Below are positions 12,201-21,745 of a DNA stretch of 64,000 nucleotides, piece after piece; position 1 is the stretch's first letter; each line of letters opens with the position of its first letter. Source of the stretch: Elephas maximus indicus (lineage: Eukaryota > Chordata > Mammalia > Proboscidea > Elephantidae); the NCBI RefSeq assembly GCF_024166365.1, contig NC_064820.1, forward strand, positions 135,490,001 through 135,554,000, written 5' to 3'. The notes below the pieces were generated by a model, which did not search any database, was not told the DNA's origin, and saw nothing but the letters and a program-made list of their open reading frames with translations. Made by a program: the position numbers and the translations under genes.

Positions 12201-12318
12201 AAGGTCGACTCTACTTTGAGGGGGCAGCTCTTTCCCAGTCATCTTTTGAGTGCCTTCCAACCTGGGGGGCTCATCTGCCAGCACTATATGAGACAATGTT
12301 CCGCTGCTATTCATAAAA
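9279..12318 (-). mobile_element. RTE-type LINE, nearly complete (afrotherian RTE)
   Basis: Minus-strand RTE/BovB-like LINE. It has an apurinic-type endonuclease (about 11640-12300) and a reverse transcriptase (about 9390-11036). The 3' end is the block gtgccgtcgagtcggttctg (as read on plus, 9290 onwards) plus a short tail of caacaacaac type. The 5' end begins shortly before the ORF, so the 5' UTR seen at 37092 in another copy is missing. The frame is broken throughout. Inserted in an ancient L1. Confidence 0.9.
9390..12314 (-). pseudogene. RTE ORF remnant: endonuclease and reverse transcriptase
   Basis: Readable parts in order on the minus strand: an endonuclease start with IIRTWNVRSMNLGKLE and LGISELKWTG (11862-12314), a TGDWNRKVGNKEEG motif (11642-11875), the linker region (11064-11408), the RT with PPGIDGISIEMF and FMPIPKTGDPTECENYRTIS (10497-11036), ILSPYLFNLY (10124-10447), the YADD catalytic box at 10046-10057, and the C-terminal region with RLCLTYFGHVVRRD (9390-9617). 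Frameshifts separate the blocks. Not functional. Confidence 0.88.
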
Positions 12319-12788
12319 TTTCCCTACAGAACATTAAAACATAGTGTAAAGTTATAGGAATTTAGCAAGTGTGACCCTGGGGCTGAACTAGTTAAAATGA
12401 TCAAGGAAACCAAATAGTCTAGAGATATACCCCGAATATATACAAATTTAGTATAAAACAAAGGTGGCATTTCAAATCAGTGGTTGTGAAAAATGGAGTA
12501 TTCAGTAAATAGAGTAGGGATAACTGGCTATCCATTTGGGGAGAAAGTAAAATGATGCAAAAAATGAATTCCCTATATAGTAAAAAACTCTATGAAAAAA
12601 CCACTATAAAATATAGGAGAGTATTTTTATAACCTTAAGGTAGTCAAAGTCTTTTTATTAAATAAAATACAGAATGCCAAAGACATTAAGGGGGAAATTA
12701 CATTTTAAACTAAACAAAATTTTAAATTAATGTAAACTAAATACGTGCTTCCCTCTTTCATGTTTAAGGACCCATGTGGTTATATTAG
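12319..12788 (+). repeat. Ancient L1 fragment, part 4
   Basis: Degenerate ORF2 sequence after the RTE insertion. Recognisable pieces include gggataactggctatccatt and the run around 12600-12700 (taaccttaaggtagtcaaag). No open frame. Confidence 0.5.
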
Positions 12789-12995
12789 ATCCCTGGGTGG
12801 CACAAACCATTCATGCTCAACTATTAACCTAAAGTTTGGCAATTTGAACCCACCCAGCAGTGCTGGGAGAGAAAGACCTGCTAGTCTGCTTACTTAAAGA
12901 TTACAGCCAAGAAAATCCTATGGAACAGTTCTACTCTGTAACACATGGGGTCACCATGAGTCAAATTGGCAAAAGGTTTGGTTTTCTGGTTTAAA
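12789..12995 (+). repeat. AfroSINE, longer variant
   Basis: Plus-strand SINE (tccctgggtggcacaaacc at the head) with the additional middle block agaaagacctgctagtctgc found in one AfroSINE subfamily. The tail is ggggtcaccatgagtcaaat. Confidence 0.85.
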
Positions 12996-13004
12996 GACCA
13001 CAAA

Positions 13005-13200
13005 TAAAGTTTTTTTTTTTTTTTAAAAAGTCAATGAACTGAGAAAAATATTTGCAATATATAAAATAATATCTATATCATATATAAAGAATGAGTTCAT
13101 AATTTAAAAAAGAATGACTAAATAAGAAGAAAGGCAAAGTATGAATACTCAATTCCCAGAAGAAAACAAATGGCCAAAAAAATCTGTACTAGTTATCTAA
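13005..13200 (+). repeat. Ancient L1 fragment, part 5
   Basis: L1 ORF2 C-terminal region, degenerate: gagaaaaatatttgcaatat and gaagaaaacaaatggccaaa. Ends in the MLT1 remnant. Confidence 0.5.
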
Positions 13201-13231
13201 AAAATAATCTGTACTAGTTATCTATTAACCA

Positions 13232-13424
13232 AAAAAGAAAAACCCAAAACAATTGCCATTGCGTGTGTTCCAAACTCCCCTATAAGGTTTCCAAGGCTGT
13301 AAATCTTTGCAGAAGCAGACTGACACATCTTTCTCCCATGGAGTGAGTGGTAGCTGGGTTTGAACTGTAGACTTTTCAGTTAGCAGCCGAGTGCTTAGCC
13401 ACTGTGCCACCAAGGCACCTAGGT
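13232..13424 (-). repeat. AfroSINE inside an MLT1
   Basis: Minus-strand SINE of the longer variant (ggctgtaaatctttgcagaa block). The tRNA-like head is at about 13424. Confidence 0.8.
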
Positions 13425-13495
13425 ATCCCCAGCAGTTTCTGTGGGTTAGAAATTGAGGAGCAGCTTTGGCTGTAGTCAAGATGTTGACCAAAAAG

Positions 13496-13612
13496 GGTGT
13501 TGGTGATGGTAGCACAACATGATTGATGTAATTGATCTCACTGAATTATATATGTGAAAAAAGTTTGAAAAATATTATTTATATTCTTACAACAATAAAA
13601 AAAAATTTTTTT
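13496..13612 (+). repeat. Short L1 3' end inside an MLT1
   Basis: ggtgttggtgatggtagcac to the A/T-rich end. A similar segment is at 42664-42785. Imperfect flanks agatgttgacca and agatgtcaccca suggest a target-site duplication. The family is assigned by resemblance to L1 3' UTR ends. Confidence 0.5.
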
Positions 13613-14057
13613 AAGAAGATGTCACCCAAGGCTGCAATCAACTGAACACTTCACTGGGTTGCAGAAGGTGGCTCACTCAACATGCTTAGCAAGCGAGTAC
13701 TGCTTATTGACAGGAGGCTGAGCTCCTCACCACATGGACTTCTTTATTGGAGTCCTTGAATGTCCTGAAGACATGGAGGCTGGCTTCCCCCAAAGTGAGT
13801 GATATAAAAGGGCTCAGTGCAGAAGCCATAAGCAGAAAGTCATTAAAAAGACAGGAAAGAAGAAAAGACCAAAATGGATGTCAGAAGAGGCTCTGAAACT
13901 TGCTCTTCAGCACTGAGTAGCTGAAGCGAATGGAAGTAATGATGAAGTAAAAGAGCTGAACAGAAGATTTCAAAGGGCAGCTCGTGAAGACAAAGTGAAC
14001 TATTATAATGAAAGGTGAAAAGACCTGGAGTTAGGGAACCAAGAGGGAAGAACACAC

Positions 14058-15397
14058 TTGGCATTTCTCAAGCTGGAAGAACTGAAGGAAAAATTCAAGG
14101 CTCGAGTTACAATTTCAAAGGATTCTGTGGGCAAAATAGTGAATGACTCAGGAAGCATCAAAAGCAGATGGAAAGAATACACAGAATCACTGTGCCAAAA
14201 AGAATTGGTTGACATTCAACTATTTCAGGAGGTAGCATATGATCAAGAACCAATGGTACTGAAGGAAGAAGCCCAAATTACACGGGAGGCTTTGGTGAAA
14301 AACAAGGCTCCAGGAATTGGTGGAATATCAACTGAGATGTTTCAAGAAACAGATGTAGCACTGGAGGTGCTCATTCTTCTATGCCAAGAAATTTGGAAGA
14401 CAGCTACCTGGCCAACTGAGTGGAAGAAATCTGTATTTGTGCCCATTGCAAAGAAACGTGATCCAACAGAATGCATAAATTATGGAAAAAAATCATTAAT
14501 ATCACTAAAAAAGTAAAATTTTGCCGAAGATCATTCAAAAGCGGTTGCAGCAGTACATTGACAGGGAACTGCCAGAAATTCAAGCCAGATTCAGAAGAGG
14601 ACATGGAACGAGGGATATCATTGCTGATGTCAGACGGAACTTGGCTGAGAGCAGAGAATACCAGAAAGATGTTTATCTGTGTTTTATTGACTACACAAAA
14701 TCATTTGATTCTAAGGATCATAACAAATTATGAATAAGACTGCAAACAGTGGGAATTCCAGAACACTTAATTGTGCTCATGAGGAACCTGTACATGGACC
14801 AAGGAACAGTCATTCAAACAGAGCCAAGGGATACTGCATGGGTTAAAATCAGGAAAGGTGTGCATCAGGATTGTATCTTTTCACCATACTTATTCAATCT
14901 GTATGCTGAGCAAATAATCTGAGAAGCTGGACTATATGAAGAAGAACATGACATCAGGATTGAAGGAAGACTCATTAGCAATCTGTGATATGCAGATGAC
15001 ACAACCTTGCTTGCTGAAAGTGAAAAGAACTTGAAGCAGTTACTGATAAAGATCAAAGACTACATACAGCCTTCAGTATGGATTACATTTCAACATAAAG
15101 AAAACAAAAATCCTCACAACTGGACCAATAAGTAACATCATGATAAATGGAGAAAATATTAAAGTTGTCAAAGATTTTATTTTATTCAGATTCACAATCA
15201 ATGCCCATGGAAGCAGCAGTCAGGAAATCAAATGTATTGCATTGGGCAAATCTGGTACAAAAGACCTCTTTAAAGTGTTCAAAAGCAAAGATGTCACTTT
15301 GAGGACTAAGGTGCACCTGACCCAAGCCATGGTGTTTTCAATCACCTCACATGCATGGGAAAGCTGGACAATGAATAACCCACTGCCGTCGAGTTGA
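14058..15397 (+). pseudogene. RTE reverse transcriptase remnant
   Basis: Open pieces at 14058-14516 (KNKAPGIGGISTEMF), 14521-14733 (IDYTKSFDSKDHNKL) and 15140-15397. The YADD box is present in DNA at 14989-15000 but in a broken frame. Stops and frameshifts separate the blocks. Confidence 0.85.
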
Positions 15398-15409
15398 TTC
15401 TGACTCATA
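15378..15409 (-). repeat. AfroSINE tail micro-fragment
   Basis: ccactgccgtcgagttgatt lies where other RTE copies run straight through. It is a minimal 5'-truncated SINE insertion in the RTE. Confidence 0.6.
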
Positions 15410-15772
15410 TACGGAAGACCAAAAAAGAATTGATGCCTTTGAATTATGGTGTTGGTAAAAAATATTGAATATACCATGGACCACCAGAACAAACAAATCT
15501 GTCTTGGAAGAAATATAGTCAGAGTACTCCTTGAAAGCGTACTTTGGACCTGTTATCAGGAGGGATCAGTCCCTGGAGAAGGACATCATACTTGGTAGAG
15601 GATCAGTGAAAAAGAGGACGACCCTCAATGAGATGGACTGACATAGTGGGTGCAACAATGGTCTCAAACATAACGATTGTGAGGATGGCACAGGACCAAG
15701 CAGTGTTTCATTCTGTTGTACATAGGGTTGCTATGAGTCAGAATCAACTCGGCAGCACCTAATAAATTACAA

Positions 15773-16210
15773 AGTGTGGGAGGGGACTATCCAATGGCTT
15801 AAGGCGAGAATTAACTGGGGCCATCCTGGAGGCTAGCTACCAAATTATCATAGGCAGAAATGCTCAAATCCAATAGGAATCAAGGAAGTTCAAATTAAAA
15901 TAATGAGGTGTCATTTTTTGCCTTTGAGTTTGGTAAACATTTCAAAGAAAATGACTACTACTGATGGGAGAGTAAACTGGGACACACTTTTTAAATGGCA
16001 AATTGTCAGTAGTGACTACAATTTAAAATGCACACATTCAATCCAGAAATTTCACTTCTAGAAATAGTTCCATATATCAGAGGGCATATGTACATTACTG
16101 CATTTTTTTTGATGGCGACAATTCAGAAACAACTTTAAATTCCATCAATGGGGGATGGATAAAAATATGTTAGTATAACTATACTATGAATACTAGATGG
16201 CAGTTGAGAA
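15773..16210 (+). repeat. Older L1 ORF2 end fragment
   Basis: Degenerate L1 sequence with ctactgatgggagagtaaac, cacttctagaaatagttcca and ccatcaatgggggatggata, the same landmarks as in the young L1 copies but much more diverged. Confidence 0.65.
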
Positions 16211-16525
16211 GATTAATGTAGAGATTTCCGAGTTAAGATGATAAATTGAACATACATAACTAGTTTCACTCCTTCTTGCAATCCCAGTAAAACTACAGCA
16301 AGAATTTTTCCTTTTTTAATCCAAAAAGATGGGAAAAACAGGAGAGGAGAGAACAGCAACACAATTTCCTAAGCTAAAAAACAGATGAATGAGTAGTAAC
16401 TAGTCAATATGAGAAAGCCAAATCTTAGGCCAGCAGTGGCAAAGCTGGAAACCAATGTGATGTACTCTGTACAACACTCAGTAGGCTCAGCAACAGGAAA
16501 AATGTACCTTTAGAATGAATGTAAA
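16211..16525. other. Unassigned, probably old repeat
   Basis: No gene. Purine-rich sequence between L1 remnants and a SINE; possibly L1 5' UTR or another old element. Confidence 0.35.
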
Positions 16526-16690
16526 ACAAAACCAAACCTATTGCCATTGAGTCAATTCCAACTCATAGCCACCCTATAGGACAGAGTAGAACTGCCCCAT
16601 GGAGTTTCCAAGGAGTGCCTGGTGGATTCAAACTGTCAACTCTTTGGTTAGCAGCTGTAGCACTTAATCACTACACCACCAGGGTTTCCA
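16526..16690 (-). repeat. AfroSINE
   Basis: Full minus-strand SINE. Flanks agaatga on both sides look like a short duplication. Confidence 0.88.
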
Positions 16691-17449
16691 GAATGAAGGT
16701 AGTTAGCCAAAATAAAGAGGATTGGGTGAAAACTGGGGAGGAGGAAGTTCCCCTAATCCTCTACCCCTGCAGAATTCTGGACGTTTCCTCTGGATTGAGA
16801 GTTGACTGGCCCAGCTGAAGGCATGGATACTTTTACCAAAAATAGTTGGGGGCAGGGGATAGAGGACTATATACACACTGAATGATGAATGCGGAAACCC
16901 ACAGCAAATTCCCAGAGACTCCCAGGCAGGAAACAGGAAAAGTACTCTCTGGGGAATCTGACCAGCTGAAGAGGACAAACCTAAAGATTCCAAAATTGGA
17001 AGTCCTCTATACACAGTATATACACAGTGAGATCACTCTTTGGTGAAGCTCAAATTTGACTTCATTCAGAGCTTCCATTCAGCTTTCAATTCTGATTGCT
17101 AATCATAAGCAGACATTCAAGGATTAACATATCTGAAGAAAGGATCTAAAGAGAGCTCAAAATAGAAAAAGTTCTTTGGAGGAAACAGAAACAAGAAAGA
17201 AAGAGAGGGCTCTAAGGAAAACAATTGGAATGGCTCCTGACGTGAATGGCCTTGTGGAAAAATGTACTGAGAAACTACAGGAAGACATGGGGAATATTAG
17301 AAATAGATTAAAAAAAAAAAACCACCAGATGAAAGATCGAGGTATGTTTTATCCCGGGGGAGCAGGGGGAGCAGGGGAGGAGGAAGAGCAGTCTAGTAAG
17401 GTTACTGAAAACAAGGAAAGTCTGAGAAACTGTCACAGCCAAGCGAAGC
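16691..17449. other. Unassigned sequence, no gene supported
   Basis: A purine-rich 95-codon open stretch at 17176-17463 has no recognisable motif. Its upstream and downstream context is L1 remnants, so it is probably part of an old L1. Confidence 0.35.
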
Positions 17450-17740
17450 CTAAGATAACATGATTTATAAATATAATGTGGTTCTCTGGATGGGATCCTG
17501 GAACAGAAAAAGGACATTAGGTAAAAACTAAGGAAATCTGAGTGAAGTATGGGCTTCAGTTAATAATAATGTGTCAGTATCGGTTCATTAATTGTAACAA
17601 ATGTACTATACTAATATAAGATTTAATATAGGGGAAATTGGGTGCAGGGTATATGAGAATTCTATAAGCACTACCTTTGCAATTTTTCTGTAAATCTAAA
17701 ACTAGCATTTAGAAATTGGGAACAGGTGGGGCATAAATAT
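17450..17740 (+). repeat. Older L1 3' end
   Basis: Contains ttaataataatgtgtcagta, taggggaaattgggtgcagg and tttttctgtaaatctaaaac, typical of old mammalian L1 (L1M) 3' UTRs. Confidence 0.65.
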
Positions 17741-17865
17741 GTTAGCCTTTTCAATGCTAGTTGAGTTTCTTCAACTATGTGTACATATTAGTTTGATGAA
17801 ATAAACATTAATTAAAAAATCAGAAGATTGAGGTAAATTTTTATGTACTGACATGCAAAAAAGGA

Positions 17866-18046
17866 GCCCAGGAGATGCAGTGATTAAGCACTCATCTGCT
17901 AACCAAAAGCAGCAACTTCGAGGGAGAAACATGTGGCAGTTAGTTTCCATGAAGATTACAGTCTTACAAACCCTCTAAGGCAGTTCTGTCCTGTAAGGGT
18001 TGCTATAAGTCGCAATTGACTCTATGGCAATGGGTAGAAAATGCTA
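17866..18046 (+). repeat. AfroSINE
   Basis: Plus-strand SINE, from ggagcccaggagatgcagtg to the tail ctctatggcaatgggtag. Confidence 0.85.
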
Positions 18047-18135
18047 GGCAGTTGTTTGCCGTGTTGGTTATTCTTTAAAAAAAAAAAAAAAAGGGTGCCA
18101 AGATGACAAATTAGTGTCATCACCTCTGAGTCTTA

Positions 18136-19140
18136 GGTTGCCTACTCTGGCCACTTAATCCTTTCTCTCTTATGCCCTCATTGCCAGAAAATCTGTTATT
18201 ACACCTCATCATCATGTCTGAATCTCCTGATTTGTGCTTGTTACTTTTCTCGTCTTTATTTCTCCCAATCCAAACTTACTCTTTGAATCTTTATTTCAAC
18301 ACCTCTTCCTCCTTGACCTTCTCTCACACCCATCAACAATCCCCAATCCTGAATGAATCCAACAATCTGTTTCAGGTCCTGCTTGAGAAAAAAAAAAAAA
18401 ATTTTGTTTTCTCAAGGCTATAAACACTTCCTTTGGTTGACTTCATTATAAATTTATGGTTTCCAAACTCATTTGAAAATCGGTATTCATCAGTAGCCCT
18501 CTTACTCATCTCAATTTCTTTTTTCTAAACTTGTTAGCCTTTTTTGGCCTTCCTGCTGACATCACTCCCTGACGATAGCTTAATTTCCTACTTCACCAAC
18601 AAAGTAAAAGCTTTCAGAATTGAACTCAATACAACTTTTCTTTTTCATCTCCAAATATACACAACCTCCCCTTTCCTTTTGTTCAAGGGAAGAAACATCA
18701 CCATTTCTAAGGCTCTTGCCATCTACCTGACTTCTTTCCTCCATTAGGTGAGTCACTGATTTTACCCAGGATTTTGTCCTCAACATTCTGATCCTATTCC
18801 ATTTGTTCTCTGAGAATGCCTTCATTAATAACCATAGTTTTAATCACCATTTTTAGGTTAATAATGCCCCAATTTCAATATCCACTCCTAAATTCACCTG
18901 TTTCATATATGCCTGTGTTGGATGCCCCCAAGAATTCTTCATTTTCCCTCAAGCCTACACCTCCTCTAGCATCCCAGTTAATTGTAGCAGCAGTGTTCTA
19001 AGCCATCAAAGTCAGAAATCTGAACATCGCCCTAGACAACTTTCTTGTCCTTTCCTGATACCCAGTTGCTTCAGTGCCTGACACATAGTCAAGGCTGAAC
19101 AAATACTTATTGAATGAATAAATGAAAGACTGAAATGTAC
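18136..19140 (+). repeat. Degenerate L2 (LINE-2) fragment
   Basis: Pyrimidine-rich sequence with L2-like coding traces (ISYFTNKVKAFR-like at about 18570-18615) and an L2 3'-end-like tail at 19070-19130 (gcctgacacatagtcaaggc then attgaatgaataaatgaaag). Assigned by eye. No functional frame. Confidence 0.5.
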
Positions 19141-19164
19141 CCATTTTTATCTCCATTTCTCTAA

Positions 19165-19505
19165 GCTGTCTCCTCTCTTACTTTCATGGCAGTGGTTCAG
19201 GTCCTCGCTATCTCTTGGCTGGATTATTGCCATCATGGTCAATTGTTCTCATGATGTTTTTATTCTCCAACTTTTCTCTTCACCTCTAGTTCCCCTTACT
19301 CTGCAACACGCGTGGGTCACTTACTTGTGTTGGTGCATGAAAAGAATACTCTTTTCATAAGAAACTGCCACATTTCTATCTCACCCTTCATTCCTTCATC
19401 CCCAGGCTTCAAAGTCTCCAGCTTATTTCCTGACTACACCCATCTAACTTCAGTAAATTTGTCTACCTTGGTACTGGGGTTAGTTCTAACTTTCCACTTC
19501 TGATT
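19165..19505 (+). repeat. Degenerate L2 fragment
   Basis: Resembles L2 around cttggctggattattgccat, followed by pyrimidine-rich sequence. Assigned by eye. Confidence 0.45.
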
Positions 19506-19734
19506 CCCAGCTCCAACTCCAGCCCCGGGGCTCCAAGAACAAGGTCTCAGGGGCAGACTCTGTTCTGGGAGGAACACTTCAAGTAAGCGCATTTAGATCT
19601 TAGTTAAGTAAACACCTATTGTTTTGAAGATCCAAAAACTGGTAAAATAATCAAAATGTAGGTGCTTTGTTCAGGCTGAGATGTTAAATATTCAGTAAAA
19701 ATTTATTTGGTGTATAACTAAAACAAAGTACAAA

Positions 19735-19913
19735 AACAAAAAACTAAACCTGTTGCCATTAAGTGGGTTATGACTCATGGCGACCCCATGTGTTCCAGAG
19801 TAGAACTGCTCCATAGGGTTTTCTTGGGTGTAATCTTTACGGAAGCAGATCACCAGGCCTTTCTCCTGATGGGTGGGTTCAAATAACTAACCCTTAGGTT
19901 AGCAGCTGAGCAC
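19735..19913 (-). repeat. AfroSINE
   Basis: Minus-strand SINE, longer variant (gtgtaatctttacggaagca block). Confidence 0.85.
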
Positions 19914-19918
19914 AAACT

Positions 19919-20150
19919 GGTAGCTAGTATTTATTAAACACTTGCTATTGCTAGGGAATTCACATCTGTTATCTTCATCCTCTTAAAGAACACATGAACA
20001 GGTGCTATTATCACTTTCCATTTTACAGATATGGAAATAAGCTTTAGAGAAGTTGCTCAAGTTAAATAAGTTGTAGGTTCTTGAGCCAGGATTCAGGCTG
20101 CATAACTCTGTTCTTAATTGTTCCATTACGCTCCTTCTTGGTTGAACCAT
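19919..20150 (-). repeat. MIR
   Basis: Contains tatttattaaacacttgcta and the core ccattttacagatatggaaa. A mammal-wide tRNA-derived SINE, minus strand. Confidence 0.8.
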
Positions 20151-20429
20151 CCTAGGTTCTAAAAGAAATACAAGGGCAAAATAATTCCTCAAGAAGCATA
20201 CAGACTAGTTAAGGCAGTAAGCCCAGGCAACTATAATGCAAGATTGACATCCCAAAGTACAATGTGAAAGATGCAAACTACAAGGGTAAATCAAAAAGTA
20301 TTGCCACGAAATCATATAAACCTTTATTAAACAAAAATATCGAAATGGGAAGCTGTTGTTTCTCAACATATGCTCCATCCAGATCTACATTTCTGAAGGT
20401 AGTGTTTCCATCCTTTCAAACCTTCCCCA

Positions 20430-20583
20430 GGAAATCCTGGTGGTGTAGTCGTTAAGAGCTACAGCTTCTAACCAAAAGCTTGGCAGTTCAATTCCTCCAG
20501 GCACTCCTTGGAAACCGTATGGGACGGTTCCACTCTGGCTTATAGGTTGCTGTGAGTCAATCAACTTGATAGCAACGAGTTAA
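20430..20583 (+). repeat. AfroSINE inside the mariner element
   Basis: Plus-strand SINE, from ggaaatcctggtggtgtagt to the tail with caacttgatagcaacg. The flanks ccttccc on both sides fit a short duplication. Confidence 0.85.
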
Positions 20584-21024
20584 GCCTTCCCTGAAGAATT
20601 CTGCACTCTTCTATTTACATCACGTCAAAGAGTTTTGGCATCCTCCAGGGACTCAAATGGTCTTTTTTGAGCTTTGGGAACAAAAAGAAGTCTGAAGGGA
20701 CTAGACCAAAGCTGTAAGGTGGATGGGGTAAGGTTTTCCAACGAAATTCTTGTAGACAGTCCTGCTATCCTGAAAGAACGAGCAGGTGCATTGTCATGAT
20801 GGGAAAAAATTCCTCGGCACAACTTACCTCGACTTTTTCTAATGAGGTTTCAATTTTCTTAAAACTTCTTCATGATAAGGCCCTGTGATCATCCTGTATC
20901 CTTTGAGAAAACCTATCAAGATTACCCCTTTGAAATCCCCAAAACAATCGCCATAACCTTCTGAGCGGTCTTCTCTCTCTTGGCTCATCTTTGAGGTCTT
21001 CCCAACTTGCTTAAAATGCTTGAT

Positions 21025-21288
21025 TCATCTAAAAACTGTTTTATGTGGGGCAGCATTTCCATAAACTTGTTGCAAAGCTTCAACGATTTGGGAAGATGTT
21101 CTTTTGAACTTTGTTAAAAATTTGGTTATTAACCCTGACCTCAAAATCGTTTTATTCCATGGCACAAGGAGTATCCTTTCTTTTGAAAGCATCCTAATAA
21201 GATTAAGTGTATTACTGAGTTTGTATACAGCCATCCACTGATCGCAGAGACATGTTTTACACATTTTGTTTGAAATAAACCTGTCCAT
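21025..21288 (-). pseudogene. Mariner transposase N-terminal remnant
   Basis: 87 codons open, with LRSGLITKFLTKFKRTSSQI and a helix-turn-helix typical of mariner DNA-binding domains. The frame does not continue into the catalytic part. The host contribution, if any, cannot be told from sequence. Confidence 0.7.
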
Positions 21289-21419
21289 GTATGAACTGGA
21301 ACCCTAGCAGCAATACTTTCTGATTTAACGTCATATTAATAAGGCCCTATTGAGAGATCGAGAGATTTCTTCCTTTCTCCTGGCTAGGGTAACTAAAGTG
21401 ATATGTTGACTTTAAATTT

Positions 21420-21745
21420 GACATGAGTTTAGAGGATGGGTAGAATTTGAAAATTTGCTGTTAAAGGGAAATATAGCTCAAAGGGCATCACCAATAAAAA
21501 CACTGAGTCAGGAAGGCACAGAGCATGTTCAGGGAAGGGTCTCATCTGATTTAAGCAAAAGGTTGGTGAAGGTGAGGGGTAAGAATTAAGATAGGAAAAG
21601 TAGTTCGAGACCAGATTCTGGAGCATCTTGACCTTATTTGTACTCTGTAGGGAACCTATTAAGATTTCTGCACAGGGTTAGACTATGATAAGAGTTCTTT
21701 AGGAAGATTAATTTAGCAGTAGGTTGTAGGGCTAACAGAGTAAGA
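21420..21745 (-). repeat. L2 fragment
   Basis: Matches the pattern of the L2 3' region in reverse (ctggagcatcttgaccttat; gggttagactatgataagag; gaagattaatttagcagtag). Diverged. Confidence 0.5.

Larger units (their letters stand above)
13205..13838 (+). repeat. MLT1-type LTR remnant split by two insertions
   Basis: Pieces of an MLT1 LTR in order: gttatctatta (about 13208), cagcagtttctgtgggttag (13430 onwards), aaggctgcaatcaactg to cgagtactgc (13628-13700) and gaggctggcttcccccaaag (13774-13794). It is interrupted by an AfroSINE and by a short L1 3' end. Confidence 0.7.
13832..15772 (+). mobile_element. RTE-type LINE, 5'-truncated, older copy
   Basis: Plus-strand RTE lacking the endonuclease region. 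It begins near aagacaggaaagaagaaaag and ends at the tail block gagtcagaatcaactcggca. It is more diverged than the copies at 9279 and 34847. A 30-base AfroSINE tail fragment interrupts it at 15378. Confidence 0.85.
20281..21335 (-). mobile_element. Mariner-type DNA transposon, inactive
   Basis: The left inverted repeat starts after TA: caagggtaaatcaaaaagta. The right end has its imperfect complement, tactttctgatttaac, near 21317-21332. The minus strand encodes mariner transposase traces: a helix-turn-helix region with IVEALQQVYGNAAPHKTVFR (21025-21288) and HHDNAPARSF (20625-20822), the latter holding the second catalytic Asp region of the DDD triad. Several stops and frameshifts break the frame. 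An AfroSINE lies inside at 20430-20583. Confidence 0.8.

Noticed and set aside
17176..17463. 95-codon open frame (METETRKKERALRKTI-like) as a host gene
   Set aside because: No known domain, and the flanks on both sides are old L1 sequence. Most likely an L1 remnant.
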